Source: Chloroflexota bacterium (GTDB lineage: Bacteria; Chloroflexota; Anaerolineae; Aggregatilineales; J027). From it: a DNA stretch of 64,000 nucleotides. The notes below the pieces were generated by a model. That model searched no databases and was not told where the DNA came from. It worked only from the letters and a program-made list of their open reading frames with translations. Shown one piece after another: positions 56,952-64,000 of this stretch. A program made the translations under genes and the position numbers. Every line of letters begins with the position of its first letter. The first letter of the stretch is position 1. Where the stretch lies: positions 1-64,000 of the forward strand of contig QMIT01000008.1 of the NCBI GenBank assembly GCA_024434115.1. Direction: 5' to 3'.

Positions 56952-56980
56952 ACAATATCGCGCTTTGTAAAACTTGTCAA
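56952..56980 (-). promoter_or_regulatory. Sigma-70-type promoter of the sugar operon
   Basis: On the minus strand TTGACA (56980-56975) and TATTGT (56957-56952) are separated by exactly 17 bp. Transcription would begin near 56945, at the edge of the palindrome, and read into the regulator. Confidence 0.75.
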
Positions 56981-57359
56981 GCAAAAAGTAATCTATTTGG
57001 GGTGCAAAATGTCACTCTAGGTTACGATCAAATTATAGGGCTACCTTGACCCACCCTTCATCAAATCACGCATGACCACATTTTTCCACTCCTAACGGTC
57101 ATCGCACGCTTCTCCATTATGGCTCTCACCTATAAATCCGTAACCGTGGTTACGGATTCCCTTGTGGCTTATATAATCATAGACCATACGTTCTAAAATC
57201 TTCCCCGTCCCTCAGAGAAAATTGCCACAAAAAACCTCAATCTCGAAAGATTCTATGTTACAATGACTTCTATACAGTAATGCTGTAATCTGATTTGTGA
57301 ACGAACTATGCAAAACCAACCACTGAGAGTAACTGGAATGATGATGCAAAACCCGCGCT
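56981..57359. other. Non-coding stretch between divergent sugar operon and metG
   Basis: No convincing gene on either strand. It holds a perfect 11-bp inverted repeat at 57135-57158, a plus-strand TATAAT at 57172-57177 without a good -35, and a TACAAT at 57259-57264. Small frames here lack ribosome sites and familiar sequence. Confidence 0.6.
57135..57158. promoter_or_regulatory. Perfect 11-bp inverted repeat, possible operator
   Basis: AATCCGTAACC and GGTTACGGATT are separated by GT. It lies 13 bp before a plus-strand TATAAT box, so it overlaps where a -35 would be. It has no T-run, so an operator is likelier than a terminator. Confidence 0.5.
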
Positions 57360-57431
57360 GGCTGGGGTCGAGAAATGCTCGACGCTGGCGTTTTGGGCGT
57401 GGATAGCCCATCACCAGCCAAGTCAGTGCGG
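57360..57431 (+). ncRNA. Structured leader upstream of metG, possible riboswitch or attenuator
   Basis: A closing stem GGCTGG (57360-57365)/CCAGCC (57414-57419) encloses two hairpins: GTCGAG-AAATG-CTCGAC (57367-57383) and TGGGC/GCCCA (57394-57410). It is followed directly by an intrinsic terminator. The layout suggests an attenuating leader for methionyl-tRNA synthetase. I could not match it to a known class; the stretch GCGGAACCG at the terminator base only loosely recalls a T-box core. An independent small RNA is the alternative. Confidence 0.45.
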
Positions 57432-57462
57432 AACCGTCGGACAAATTCTCCGGCGGTTTTTT
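57432..57462 (+). terminator. Intrinsic terminator between leader and metG
   Basis: AACCGTCGGA (57432-57441) pairs with TCCGGCGGTT (57449-57458) with one G-U around CAAATTC, followed by a run of T. No plus-strand gene lies just upstream, so it ends a leader or small RNA. Confidence 0.8.
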
Positions 57463-57573
57463 ATTTCCCATAGGAGTGACCCTCTTGATGTCAACAAAAT
57501 AAAGCATGGTCTGTTCGCAAAGACGTTCGTTCGATAAAATGCACAGGAGACTTGCAAAGGAGCAACCCAACCC

Positions 57574-59349
57574 ATGAGTGATTTTATTCACGTTTCCGTC
57601 GCATGGCCCTATGTGAATGGCGATCTACACGCCGGACACGTCGCGGGGTCGTTTCTGCCCGCTGATATTTTTGCCCGCTATCATCGTCTCAAGGGCAATC
57701 ATACCTTGATGGTCAGTGGCTCTGATACACATGGCACGCCAATCATGGTCGAGGCCGACGCACAGGGCATCACCCCGCGCGAACTGTTTGAGAAATATCA
57801 TGTGCGCTTTCTGGACACGCTCAAGCGTTCCGGCATGAGCTTTGATTTGTATACCCATACCGACACCGAGAATCATCACCGCATCGCGCAGGATATTTTC
57901 ACCCTGCTGCTCGAACGCGGTTATCTCTATCCCGAAGAACAAGAACGCCTCTACAGCACCACCGAAAACCGCTTCTTAGAAGATCGCTACGTCGAAGGCA
58001 TCTGCCCGGTCTGTGGCTATGAAAATGCACGCGGTGATCAGTGCGATAACTGTGGTAGTCTGCTCAACGCCACTGACTTAATTAACCCGCGCAGCAAACG
58101 TGATGGCAGCACCCCCATCCGCCGCAGCACCACTCACTACTTTTTTGACCTCGGCAAGTTCCGCGAACCCCTAACCGAATATCTGGAAAAAGGGCGCGAT
58201 TACTGGCGTGAAAATGTGCTGAACGAGTCTCTCAGCAAAGTGCCGGAACAGCGCGGACGGCCTATGACCCGTGACGTGAATTGGGGTATCAAAGTGCCCA
58301 TTGATGATCCGGCATGGTCAGAAAAACGCCTGTATGTATGGTTCGAGGCACTGATGGGCTATTTCACCGCCAGCATTGAGTGGGCGCATAACAATGGACA
58401 GCCGGACGCATGGAAGCAGTGGTGGTATAACCCGCAGGCCCGTGTCTACAATTTCTTAGGCAAGGACAACATCATCTTCCATACGATTATTTGGCCTGCC
58501 GAATTGTTGGGCATCAGCGGCATATATAATGAGGGCGACCCGACCCCCATCAACCTGCCCTATGATGTGCCCGCCAACCAATATCTGAATTTGGAGGAGC
58601 GCAAACTTTCCAAGAGTCGTAAGTGGTTTATCACCATGCCGGATTTGCTGGATGCCTATGACCCTGATGCGGTGCGCTACTATCTAACGGTGGTTATGCC
58701 CGAAAATCGGGACAGTGATTGGAAATGGGATGATTTTGTCGCCCGCAATAACAACGAACTTTTGGCGAAATGGGGCAATCTGGTCAACCGTGTGCTGAAA
58801 TTCGCCTATAAACATTGGGAAGGTGTCGTGCCCACCCCCGGCGATCTACGTGATTTTGACCGCGAAATCCTTGCCAAGATTGAGGCGGGGTTTGAAAGTG
58901 TTGGTCAGCGCTTGGAAGCCGTCAAATTACGTGATGCCCTGAGTGAAGCGATGCGCTTGGCATCCGAGGTCAATGCCTATCTCGATGGGGCACCGTGGTT
59001 CGGCGACGCGATTAAACAGGATAAACAAGCCGCCGCAACGACGATTTATACCGCCCTGCGCTGCATTGATAATCTGAAAATCCTGTTTGCGCCGTTCCTG
59101 CCCTTCACCTCAGAGAAGGTACACAGCTATCTGGGGTATGATACACCGCTGTTTGGTGAACAGATTATCACCGAATACCAAGAAACCACCCGTTCGCATC
59201 AAGCCCTGATTTATGATGGTAGCCGTGCGGTTGGGCACTGGGAAAAGAGCACGCTGCAACCCGGTCAAAAACTGCGTGAACCGGAGGCACTCATCAAGAA
59301 ATTGGATGCCTCGGTGGTCGAAGCCGAACGCGCCAAACTTGGTGGATGA
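57574..59349 (+). CDS. metG: Methionyl-tRNA synthetase
   Basis: 591 residues. The HIGH-type motif is in AWPYVNGDLHAGHVAGS (about 8-24), the knob zinc ligands are CPVCGYENARGDQCDNCG (about 146-163), WFEALMGYF and the Trp-rich acceptor region follow, and the KMSKS-type loop is ERKLSKSRKWF near 344. The anticodon-binding helical domain reaches the C-terminus; the EMAP/Trbp111-like tRNA-binding extension found in many bacteria is absent. The gene is preceded by a structured leader with a terminator and is followed by another terminator. Confidence 0.96.
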   Translation: MSDFIHVSVAWPYVNGDLHAGHVAGSFLPADIFARYHRLKGNHTLMVSGSDTHGTPIMVEADAQGITPRELFEKYHVRFLDTLKRSGMSFDLYTHTDTENHHRIAQDIFTLLLERGYLYPEEQERLYSTTENRFLEDRYVEGICPVCGYENARGDQCDNCGSLLNATDLINPRSKRDGSTPIRRSTTHYFFDLGKFREPLTEYLEKGRDYWRENVLNESLSKVPEQRGRPMTRDVNWGIKVPIDDPAWSEKRLYVWFEALMGYFTASIEWAHNNGQPDAWKQWWYNPQARVYNFLGKDNIIFHTIIWPAELLGISGIYNEGDPTPINLPYDVPANQYLNLEERKLSKSRKWFITMPDLLDAYDPDAVRYYLTVVMPENRDSDWKWDDFVARNNNELLAKWGNLVNRVLKFAYKHWEGVVPTPGDLRDFDREILAKIEAGFESVGQRLEAVKLRDALSEAMRLASEVNAYLDGAPWFGDAIKQDKQAAATTIYTALRCIDNLKILFAPFLPFTSEKVHSYLGYDTPLFGEQIITEYQETTRSHQALIYDGSRAVGHWEKSTLQPGQKLREPEALIKKLDASVVEAERAKLGG

Positions 59350-59361
59350 AATGAGATGGAA

Positions 59362-59386
59362 TAGGGGCAATGTGCCCCTATTTTTT
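59362..59386 (+). terminator. Intrinsic terminator after metG
   Basis: TAGGGGCA (59362-59369) and TGCCCCTA (59373-59380) form a perfect 8-bp stem, followed by six T. Confidence 0.9.
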
Positions 59387-59403
59387 CAAAAAGGATTTTC
59401 TAT

Positions 59404-59553
59404 TTGCTCGATATTATTTTGGGACTGGGGTCGCGCCTGCTGTGTATCTGTGCTTTCTACGTATGGATTCCAGTATTGATTGTCGCCTATATCCAATGGA
59501 AAATGCGCGGCTCCCCTGCTGATACACCACCCACCGGAAAACCGAAATCATGA
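59404..59553 (+). CDS. 49-residue single-helix membrane peptide
   Basis: Starts at a TTG (59404) with AAGGA about 7 nt upstream and ends in TGA overlapping the next ATG as ATGA. Residues about 3-32 form one hydrophobic helix (ILGLGSRLLCICAFYVW, then PVLIVAYIQWKMR), followed by a short Pro/Lys tail. The tight overlap with the glycosyltransferase-like gene supports translation. No family is recognised. It could be a small partner of the downstream membrane protein. Confidence 0.55.
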   Translation: MLDIILGLGSRLLCICAFYVWIPVLIVAYIQWKMRGSPADTPPTGKPKS

Positions 59554-60926
59554 CCCTATCCACCCGCCGTGCCCAATTAATCGAATATGGCCTCTTGACT
59601 CTGATAGTCATCCTCTATCTGGGGTTCGCTTATGGCTATGCCACCCGCACCCCCGATTGGCAAGTTCCCGACGAACCGGCCCATTACAACTACATCCGCC
59701 AAATCGTGGAGACAGGTGATTTACCTGTGATTGAAATGGGGGACTGGGATTCGGCCTATCTGGATGAACTTAAGGGCAGTGGCTTCGACCCCGCCGTGAC
59801 CGAAAATATTGACCGTGTGCAATATGAAGACCATCAACCCCCCCTGTATTATCTAGTGCAGTCGGTTGTCTATCGTTTATCGGACGGTGATCTGAAAACC
59901 TTGCGTGTATTTTCGGCGGTGATGGGTGCAGGGGTAATAATCTGCGCGTGGGCGATCTTGCGGCGAGTGTTCCCTCAGCATGAATGGATTGGATTAAGCG
60001 CGGCGGCCTTTATCGCCTTTATCCCCCAACGCTTGGCGATTATGGGTGGGGTTAGCAATGACTCCCTTGCCGAAACGATAGCAGCACTGGTCTTACTGAT
60101 GGTGACAATTTATCTAGTTCCTCCCCAGTCCGATGTGAAACCCGCTGCACAAACCACCCCTAGCAAACTCGCTTTTGGGTTGGGTCTATTAGTCGGGCTG
60201 GCCTTCTTGACCAAAACCACCGTGTATTATGTTGTGGCAGTGGCAGGGTTAGCAATCCTATGGCGCTGCTGGCATGAAAAATGGCCGCTGAAGAAATCTC
60301 TTTCTCAAATTTTCGCATTTGGCGTACCAGCCTTGATTCTAGGTGGCATCTGGTGGGTGCATGGCATCCAAACCTACGGTGGTACCGATATTTTAGGATT
60401 ACAGCGGCATGATAAAGTCGTCGTTGGTCAATTGCGTACCGAGGATTACATCGAAAAAGAGTTAGGCGGCAGTCAGCAGGAGTATTGGGAAAACCTCTCC
60501 GAAACCACCTATCATAGCTTTTGGGGTCAATTGGGGTGGATGGCCCTGCCAATGCCAAATTGGATTTATCAGGTTATCGGCTTCATGTTGCTGGTTGTAT
60601 TGCTTGGAATATGTCTCTATGTGTGGCAGTCGGCGGGGTTCAAAAATCGGCGCTTGATTTTGGGGCTTTTTGCTCTCGGAACGTCCCTAGTATTCGCGCA
60701 ATTTCTCATTTATAATAGAACATTCGTACAGTTTCAGGGGCGCTATCTGTATCCGGCCTTGATTCCGATGGCAATCGGGACAGCCGTCGCATTCTATGGA
60801 TGGGCAGCATGGGCGGCGCGGTATACAAAATGGGTTTGGCTGCCACGTCTGGCGTTTTTAATCCCCTTTAGCCAGCTAGGGTTGGCGTGGTACGTGTTAA
60901 AACAGATTGTCCCCCTAATCCCATAG
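59550..60926 (+). CDS. Multi-pass glycosyltransferase-like membrane protein (GT-C/DUF2142 type)
   Basis: 458 residues with about ten membrane helices. The first outside loop has PDWQVPDEPAHYNYIRQI, the Asp-Glu pair pattern typical of GT-C enzymes such as ArnT/PMT and DUF2142, and later PPLYYLVQSVVYRLSDGD. The loop around QFQGRYLYPALIPMAIG near the end is also common in this group. Such enzymes move sugars from polyprenyl-phosphate donors to surface polymers or proteins. Substrate unknown. It is translationally linked to the small peptide upstream. Confidence 0.78.
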   Translation: MTLSTRRAQLIEYGLLTLIVILYLGFAYGYATRTPDWQVPDEPAHYNYIRQIVETGDLPVIEMGDWDSAYLDELKGSGFDPAVTENIDRVQYEDHQPPLYYLVQSVVYRLSDGDLKTLRVFSAVMGAGVIICAWAILRRVFPQHEWIGLSAAAFIAFIPQRLAIMGGVSNDSLAETIAALVLLMVTIYLVPPQSDVKPAAQTTPSKLAFGLGLLVGLAFLTKTTVYYVVAVAGLAILWRCWHEKWPLKKSLSQIFAFGVPALILGGIWWVHGIQTYGGTDILGLQRHDKVVVGQLRTEDYIEKELGGSQQEYWENLSETTYHSFWGQLGWMALPMPNWIYQVIGFMLLVVLLGICLYVWQSAGFKNRRLILGLFALGTSLVFAQFLIYNRTFVQFQGRYLYPALIPMAIGTAVAFYGWAAWAARYTKWVWLPRLAFLIPFSQLGLAWYVLKQIVPLIP

Positions 60927-60931
60927 CTGCC

Positions 60932-61294
60932 TTAACTAGCGGCGGCATATTGATCAACGAGATTGAGTAGTTGTGCCATCTCAAAAGGCTTCATCAAGAA
61001 ATCATTACAGCCTGCTTCCAGTGCCCGCTTCTTATCGGCCATCATGTTAAAGATGGTGACTAGAATGATGGGAGTATCAACGCCATCATGACGAAGTTGA
61101 CGTACCAAATCTAAACCAGAGGTTTTGGTCTTAAGATGGACATCCATAAAAATCAGATCAGGTTGATTCTCATGAATGGCGGTATACCCATCTTCGGCGT
61201 TGTCATACAGCGCAATTTCAACATTACGCTTACTCAACATCCGGCACAACAACCGCTGATTGTTCGCATTATCCTCAATATAAACTACTCTCAC
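60932..61294 (-). CDS. Single-domain response regulator
   Basis: 120 residues from a GTG at 61294, chosen because GGAGG lies 7 nt upstream and the receiver fold begins immediately (VRVVYIEDNANNQ). A frame 16 codons longer is rejected. Phospho-acceptor Asp51 (LIFMDVHLKT), Thr80 (IILVTIFNM) and Lys102 (LMKPFEMAQLL) are present. The N-terminal EDNANNQRLL is typical of receivers that follow hybrid kinases. No kinase is adjacent. It is a single gene, convergent with the glycosyltransferase-like gene (6 bp apart). Confidence 0.9.
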   Translation of the reverse strand: MRVVYIEDNANNQRLLCRMLSKRNVEIALYDNAEDGYTAIHENQPDLIFMDVHLKTKTSGLDLVRQLRHDGVDTPIILVTIFNMMADKKRALEAGCNDFLMKPFEMAQLLNLVDQYAAAS

Positions 61295-61437
61295 AGGACA
61301 ACCTCCAGATTGTTTTACCGTTGCTTCGCATCCGCACATCAATTCTATCTTAATTCATTATACTGGAAACTTATGCGTTCACCTAGAGTATTCACAATTT
61401 CTTCATAAATCATCAATGGAACAGATGTGAGGAAATC

Positions 61438-61893
61438 ATGTCAGAGCTAAAACACACCGATTTCATGAAGGGGCTGTCAGAACTTATTCCAGAGTACCTG
61501 CCTGCCAAATACCGTCGTTTCCATTTAGGAGAGACACGCTGGTTCTTCCAAGTCTATTTCGGGCGAGATCGGCATATTCATTATGAGGTATCTCGCGCCA
61601 ACGCCGTGTGTGGCAGGATGTTGGAAGTTGGGCTGCACTTCGAAAGCCGCGATAAAGCCCGCAATCAGTTTTTGCTAGACACCTATAGGCGTTATATACT
61701 CGAACTACGCGAGACATTAGGGGAAGGATTGGTGGCCGAGGAGTGGGACAGAGGCTGGACAAAGGTCTATGAAGCCTATCCCAGTGAAGCTTTGACCCCA
61801 GAGATTCAATCCTTCGCCGCCCAGCGCTTGGCCGCGGTCATTGCTGTGATGCAGCCCTTATTTGAATTCATAATGGTGGGAGAAAAACGTTAA
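61438..61893 (+). CDS. Hypothetical protein
   Basis: 151 residues, soluble, rich in aromatic and charged residues (YRRFHLGETRWFFQVYFGRD, HYEVSRANAVCGRMLEVGLHFES, YILELRETLGEGLVAEEW). It looks like a compact alpha/beta domain, similar in feel to DUF4268-like or nuclease-associated domains, but I cannot place it. It ends 2 bp before the phosphoribosyltransferase gene, so the two are co-transcribed. GAGG lies before the ATG. Confidence 0.65.
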   Translation: MSELKHTDFMKGLSELIPEYLPAKYRRFHLGETRWFFQVYFGRDRHIHYEVSRANAVCGRMLEVGLHFESRDKARNQFLLDTYRRYILELRETLGEGLVAEEWDRGWTKVYEAYPSEALTPEIQSFAAQRLAAVIAVMQPLFEFIMVGEKR

Positions 61894-61895
61894 TT

Positions 61896-62459
61896 ATGGC
61901 CGACGAACCACGTGAAGTTTTTAAAGTGAATGTCGCCGGGGTGGAACGCGATTTACCTTTATTTGAGGTCGCACCGGGAATTCGGATCGCCATCCTCAAT
62001 ATTTTGGGAGACAACGAACTGGTTGAAGCCGCCTCCAAAGGACTTGCCGAAGAACTTGCCGATCTTGGCCCGGAAATGTTGGTAACGCCCGAAGCCAAAA
62101 GCATCCCACTGATTTATGCCTTAAGCAAGGTGATGGATGTGCCTTATGCAGTATTACGCAAGGATTATAAGCCCTATATGGGGAAGGCGCTCAAGGCCGA
62201 AACGCTATCCATCACCACCGGAAAAACCCAGACACTCTATTTGGACGAAAGAGACATCAAAAACATAACTGGGCGACGGGTAGCGCTCATTGATGATGTT
62301 ATCAGTACCGGCAGTACCCTTCAGGCCATGCGCATTTTGATGGAAAAAGCTGGGGCCGAGATTATTGCCGAAGCGGCCATTTTTACCGAGGGCGATCAGG
62401 CCAAGTGGACAAATGTCAAGGCACTCGGCCACTTACCCGTGTTTGTAGATAAAAAATAG
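61896..62459 (+). CDS. Adenine phosphoribosyltransferase-like protein
   Basis: 187 residues. The PRPP-binding loop VALIDDVISTGSTL (about 128-141) is intact, with the PPi loop region AVLRKDYKPYMG (about 86-97). The overall arrangement fits type I phosphoribosyltransferases of the APRT/Xpt branch. The N-terminal hood starts VAGVERDLPLFEVAPGIRIA. It probably salvages a purine base with PRPP; which base is unclear. It is co-transcribed with the unknown gene upstream. Confidence 0.85.
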   Translation: MADEPREVFKVNVAGVERDLPLFEVAPGIRIAILNILGDNELVEAASKGLAEELADLGPEMLVTPEAKSIPLIYALSKVMDVPYAVLRKDYKPYMGKALKAETLSITTGKTQTLYLDERDIKNITGRRVALIDDVISTGSTLQAMRILMEKAGAEIIAEAAIFTEGDQAKWTNVKALGHLPVFVDKK

Positions 62460-62462
62460 CCT

Positions 62463-63119
62463 TTAGAGGACCAGCGTCAGTAAATCACTAAGTTGCTGAA
62501 TAGTGTGGTGGGGTCTGACGGTAAGGTCACCCGGCCATGCGAGATGGGCCACCCGCCAAATGGCTATCATGCCTGCTTGGGACGCGCCCATCACATCCCG
62601 AACTGGATGATCGCCTACAAAAATGCAGTTTGGGAGTGGGGTAGATAATTGTTCGGCGGCTTGTTGAAAAATCAACGAGTTGGGTTTGCTGACACCCACC
62701 TGCTCCGAAATAAGCACCACATCTACTATTTCTTGCAAACCCGTCGCTTCCAATTTGCCGCTTTGCATTGTGGTTGACCCATTTGTAATGATGCCCAGTT
62801 TATATCCACGATCCCGAAAAACCGATAACACATGCCGTGCATCCTCGAATAGCTGCGCGACTTGCCACGTCTGCTGGCGATAATCCCACAACATGTCTTC
62901 CGAATCGGCCTCGATTTGAAATTCGGCAACCAGTGTCCGAAACAATTGATGCCGATCTGCATACCCATGCTCATCCAGTACCTTGAAACGTTCTATATAC
63001 GCTGCAAGAAGGACATGCCGAATCCCATATTTTTGATATTGATGGGTCGCTATCGGCTCGATAGAACCTTCACGGTCAAGGAGGGTATCATCCAAATCAA
63101 AGAGAATGGCTTTTGACAT
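62463..63119 (-). CDS. HAD-superfamily hydrolase
   Basis: 218 residues from the ATG at 63119; a longer frame overlaps the upstream methyltransferase gene. Motif I is AILFDLDDTLLDREGS, motif II LGIITNGST, motif III Lys in VGVSKPNSLIF, and motif IV IFVGDHPVRDVMGASQAGM. A helical cap lies between residues about 15 and 80, so this is subfamily IA (phosphoglycolate phosphatase/YjjG-like). Substrate cannot be read. It starts 11 bp after the methyltransferase stop. Confidence 0.88.
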   Translation of the reverse strand: MSKAILFDLDDTLLDREGSIEPIATHQYQKYGIRHVLLAAYIERFKVLDEHGYADRHQLFRTLVAEFQIEADSEDMLWDYRQQTWQVAQLFEDARHVLSVFRDRGYKLGIITNGSTTMQSGKLEATGLQEIVDVVLISEQVGVSKPNSLIFQQAAEQLSTPLPNCIFVGDHPVRDVMGASQAGMIAIWRVAHLAWPGDLTVRPHHTIQQLSDLLTLVL

Positions 63120-63130
63120 AGGGTGGCTTT

Positions 63131-64000
63131 CTAAACCGTGAATTGACCAAGTTGCTCGGCAATCAATTCTTCCAGATAGGGGGTCACGCGCCAAAAATTC
63201 TTGAGATCAAGATATTCTTGGATAAAACGTGGGTCGCCGGGTTTGCTGGTTTTTACGGCACGAATCATGAGATTCTTGGCGGTATGCTCACTGGAAACAA
63301 ACTGCACCACGTCCGTTCGGTAGCCCATGATTCGCAACAGCAATGCCCGCAGCGAATCGGTCAGAATATCGCCCATGCGCTCATGCAAAATACCATGTCG
63401 CATGACAGGCGTAAATGGTGACGGCGAGGGGTGAAAACGAAGCTGCTCTTGTAGGTGATGATGACAGCAGGGGGCGCAGATAATCAGGCGGCTTTCGGAT
63501 TTGATGCCAAGAGCAATCGCGTCGTCCGTCGCGGTATCACAGGCGTGCAGGGCCAAGACAATATCCGGGTTGGTTTCCGGCACAAATTCGCCAATGCGTG
63601 TGGCCCGAAAACTTAACCCCTCCCATCCTAACGCCTTCGTTTTTTGGAAATGGCGGGTCAGTAGTTCGCGGTTAACATCAATCCCAGTCATCTCGACAGG
63701 CAGTTCCAAAACGTGGGTCAAATAATAATAGGTTGCGAACGTCAGATAGGCATTGCCACAGCCACAGTCCACTACGTTGATAGTACGATTTAAATTGACA
63801 AGTTTGTCGAGTTCGCCGACTTCCTGTACTAGGCGCAAAAATTCGTTGATCTGCCGATATTTGCTCTGCATATCCGAGCGGATTTTGCCGTCTTGGGTCA
63901 TGATACCGACTGCCTGCAAATAGGGCGTCGCAGAATCGGGCGAGAGCATCACCGATTTTTCGCGGTCATGGCTGGTTTTGATGCGACGCGGCTCATCGGT
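63131..64000 (-). CDS. SAM-dependent methyltransferase, METTL25-like (cut by window edge)
   Basis: At least 289 residues; the frame stays open to 64000, so the N-terminus is outside. Residues just inside the edge (KTSHDREKSVMLSPDSATPY) read as normal coding sequence. The AdoMet motif is INVVDCGCGNAYLTFATYY, preceded by SKYRQINEFLRLV, and followed by IVLALHACDTATDDAI and ICAPCCHHHLQEQL. This pattern belongs to the Methyltransf_32/METTL25 group, some of which act on protein histidine or RNA. Target here unknown. An internal GTG at 63952 is a less likely start. Confidence 0.85.
   Translation of the reverse strand, partial: TDEPRRIKTSHDREKSVMLSPDSATPYLQAVGIMTQDGKIRSDMQSKYRQINEFLRLVQEVGELDKLVNLNRTINVVDCGCGNAYLTFATYYYLTHVLELPVEMTGIDVNRELLTRHFQKTKALGWEGLSFRATRIGEFVPETNPDIVLALHACDTATDDAIALGIKSESRLIICAPCCHHHLQEQLRFHPSPSPFTPVMRHGILHERMGDILTDSLRALLLRIMGYRTDVVQFVSSEHTAKNLMIRAVKTSKPGDPRFIQEYLDLKNFWRVTPYLEELIAEQLGQFTV

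Noticed and set aside
57300..57470. Canonical T-box riboswitch before metG
   Set aside because: The invariant TGGNACC core is not exact (CGGAACC), and no stem I with a correctly placed Met specifier is visible. Kept only as an open possibility.

Overview
This is a gene-dense bacterial window with moderate GC and about 58 protein-coding genes. I found no rRNA, tRNA, CRISPR array or insertion sequence. The gene set suggests a member of the Chloroflexota (Anaerolineae-like): a bacterial-type CODH/ACS cluster, GAF-type histidine kinases, Pro/Thr-rich lipoprotein-like proteins, a 7TM-HD protein linked to ybeY and dgkA, and many orphan CheY proteins. The lineage call is an inference from gene content only.

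Layout. 136-8953 (minus) is one long gene run: response regulator, TPR protein, two LamG-like proteins, GatB/YqeY protein, 7TM-HD phosphodiesterase, ybeY, dgkA and an anchored TIM-barrel protein. 9153-12195 (plus) encodes acyl-CoA dehydrogenase and EtfBA, closed by a terminator. 12240-15940 (minus) holds a small membrane protein, a large GAF histidine kinase and a UbiA prenyltransferase. 16184-19165 (plus) holds a CoA-transferase and comM. 19218-22766 is a more AT-rich stretch with a WD40 protein, a YbaK-like protein and a two-gene restriction-modification system whose methylase closely resembles E. coli YhdJ. 22810-27942 is mixed housekeeping.

28106-42828 (minus) is the first centrepiece, a Wood-Ljungdahl carbonyl-branch operon. 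In transcription order it reads HMA-like protein, acsA, acsB, CBS protein, acsD, acsC, corrinoid activator, acsE, a MetV-MetF fusion, two CooC-type ATPases and alanine dehydrogenase. A MetE/UroD-like methyltransferase lies just upstream. Together these genes would reduce methylene-THF, pass the methyl to the corrinoid protein, condense it with CO into acetyl-CoA, and mature and reactivate the metal centres. Formate dehydrogenase, formyl-THF synthetase and FolD are not in the window.

45809-56872 (minus) is the second centrepiece, a sugar operon. In transcription order it reads SorC-type regulator, DUF2291 lipoprotein, RbsA-like ATPase, RbsC-like permease, a binding protein made of two nearly identical tandem copies, RbsD/FucU-like mutarotase, split transketolase (two genes), FGGY kinase and a xylose-isomerase-like TIM barrel. 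The isomerase, FGGY kinase and split transketolase combination matches the described D-apiose route. A consensus-like promoter with a 40-bp palindrome just downstream lies upstream of the regulator.

56873-57573 is the only long non-coding stretch. It carries that promoter and operator, a perfect 11-bp inverted repeat, and a structured leader with an intrinsic terminator ahead of metG. 57574-64000 holds metG, an unreported 49-residue membrane peptide, a multi-pass glycosyltransferase-like protein, a response regulator, an unknown protein, a phosphoribosyltransferase, a HAD hydrolase, and a METTL25-like methyltransferase that runs off the window edge.
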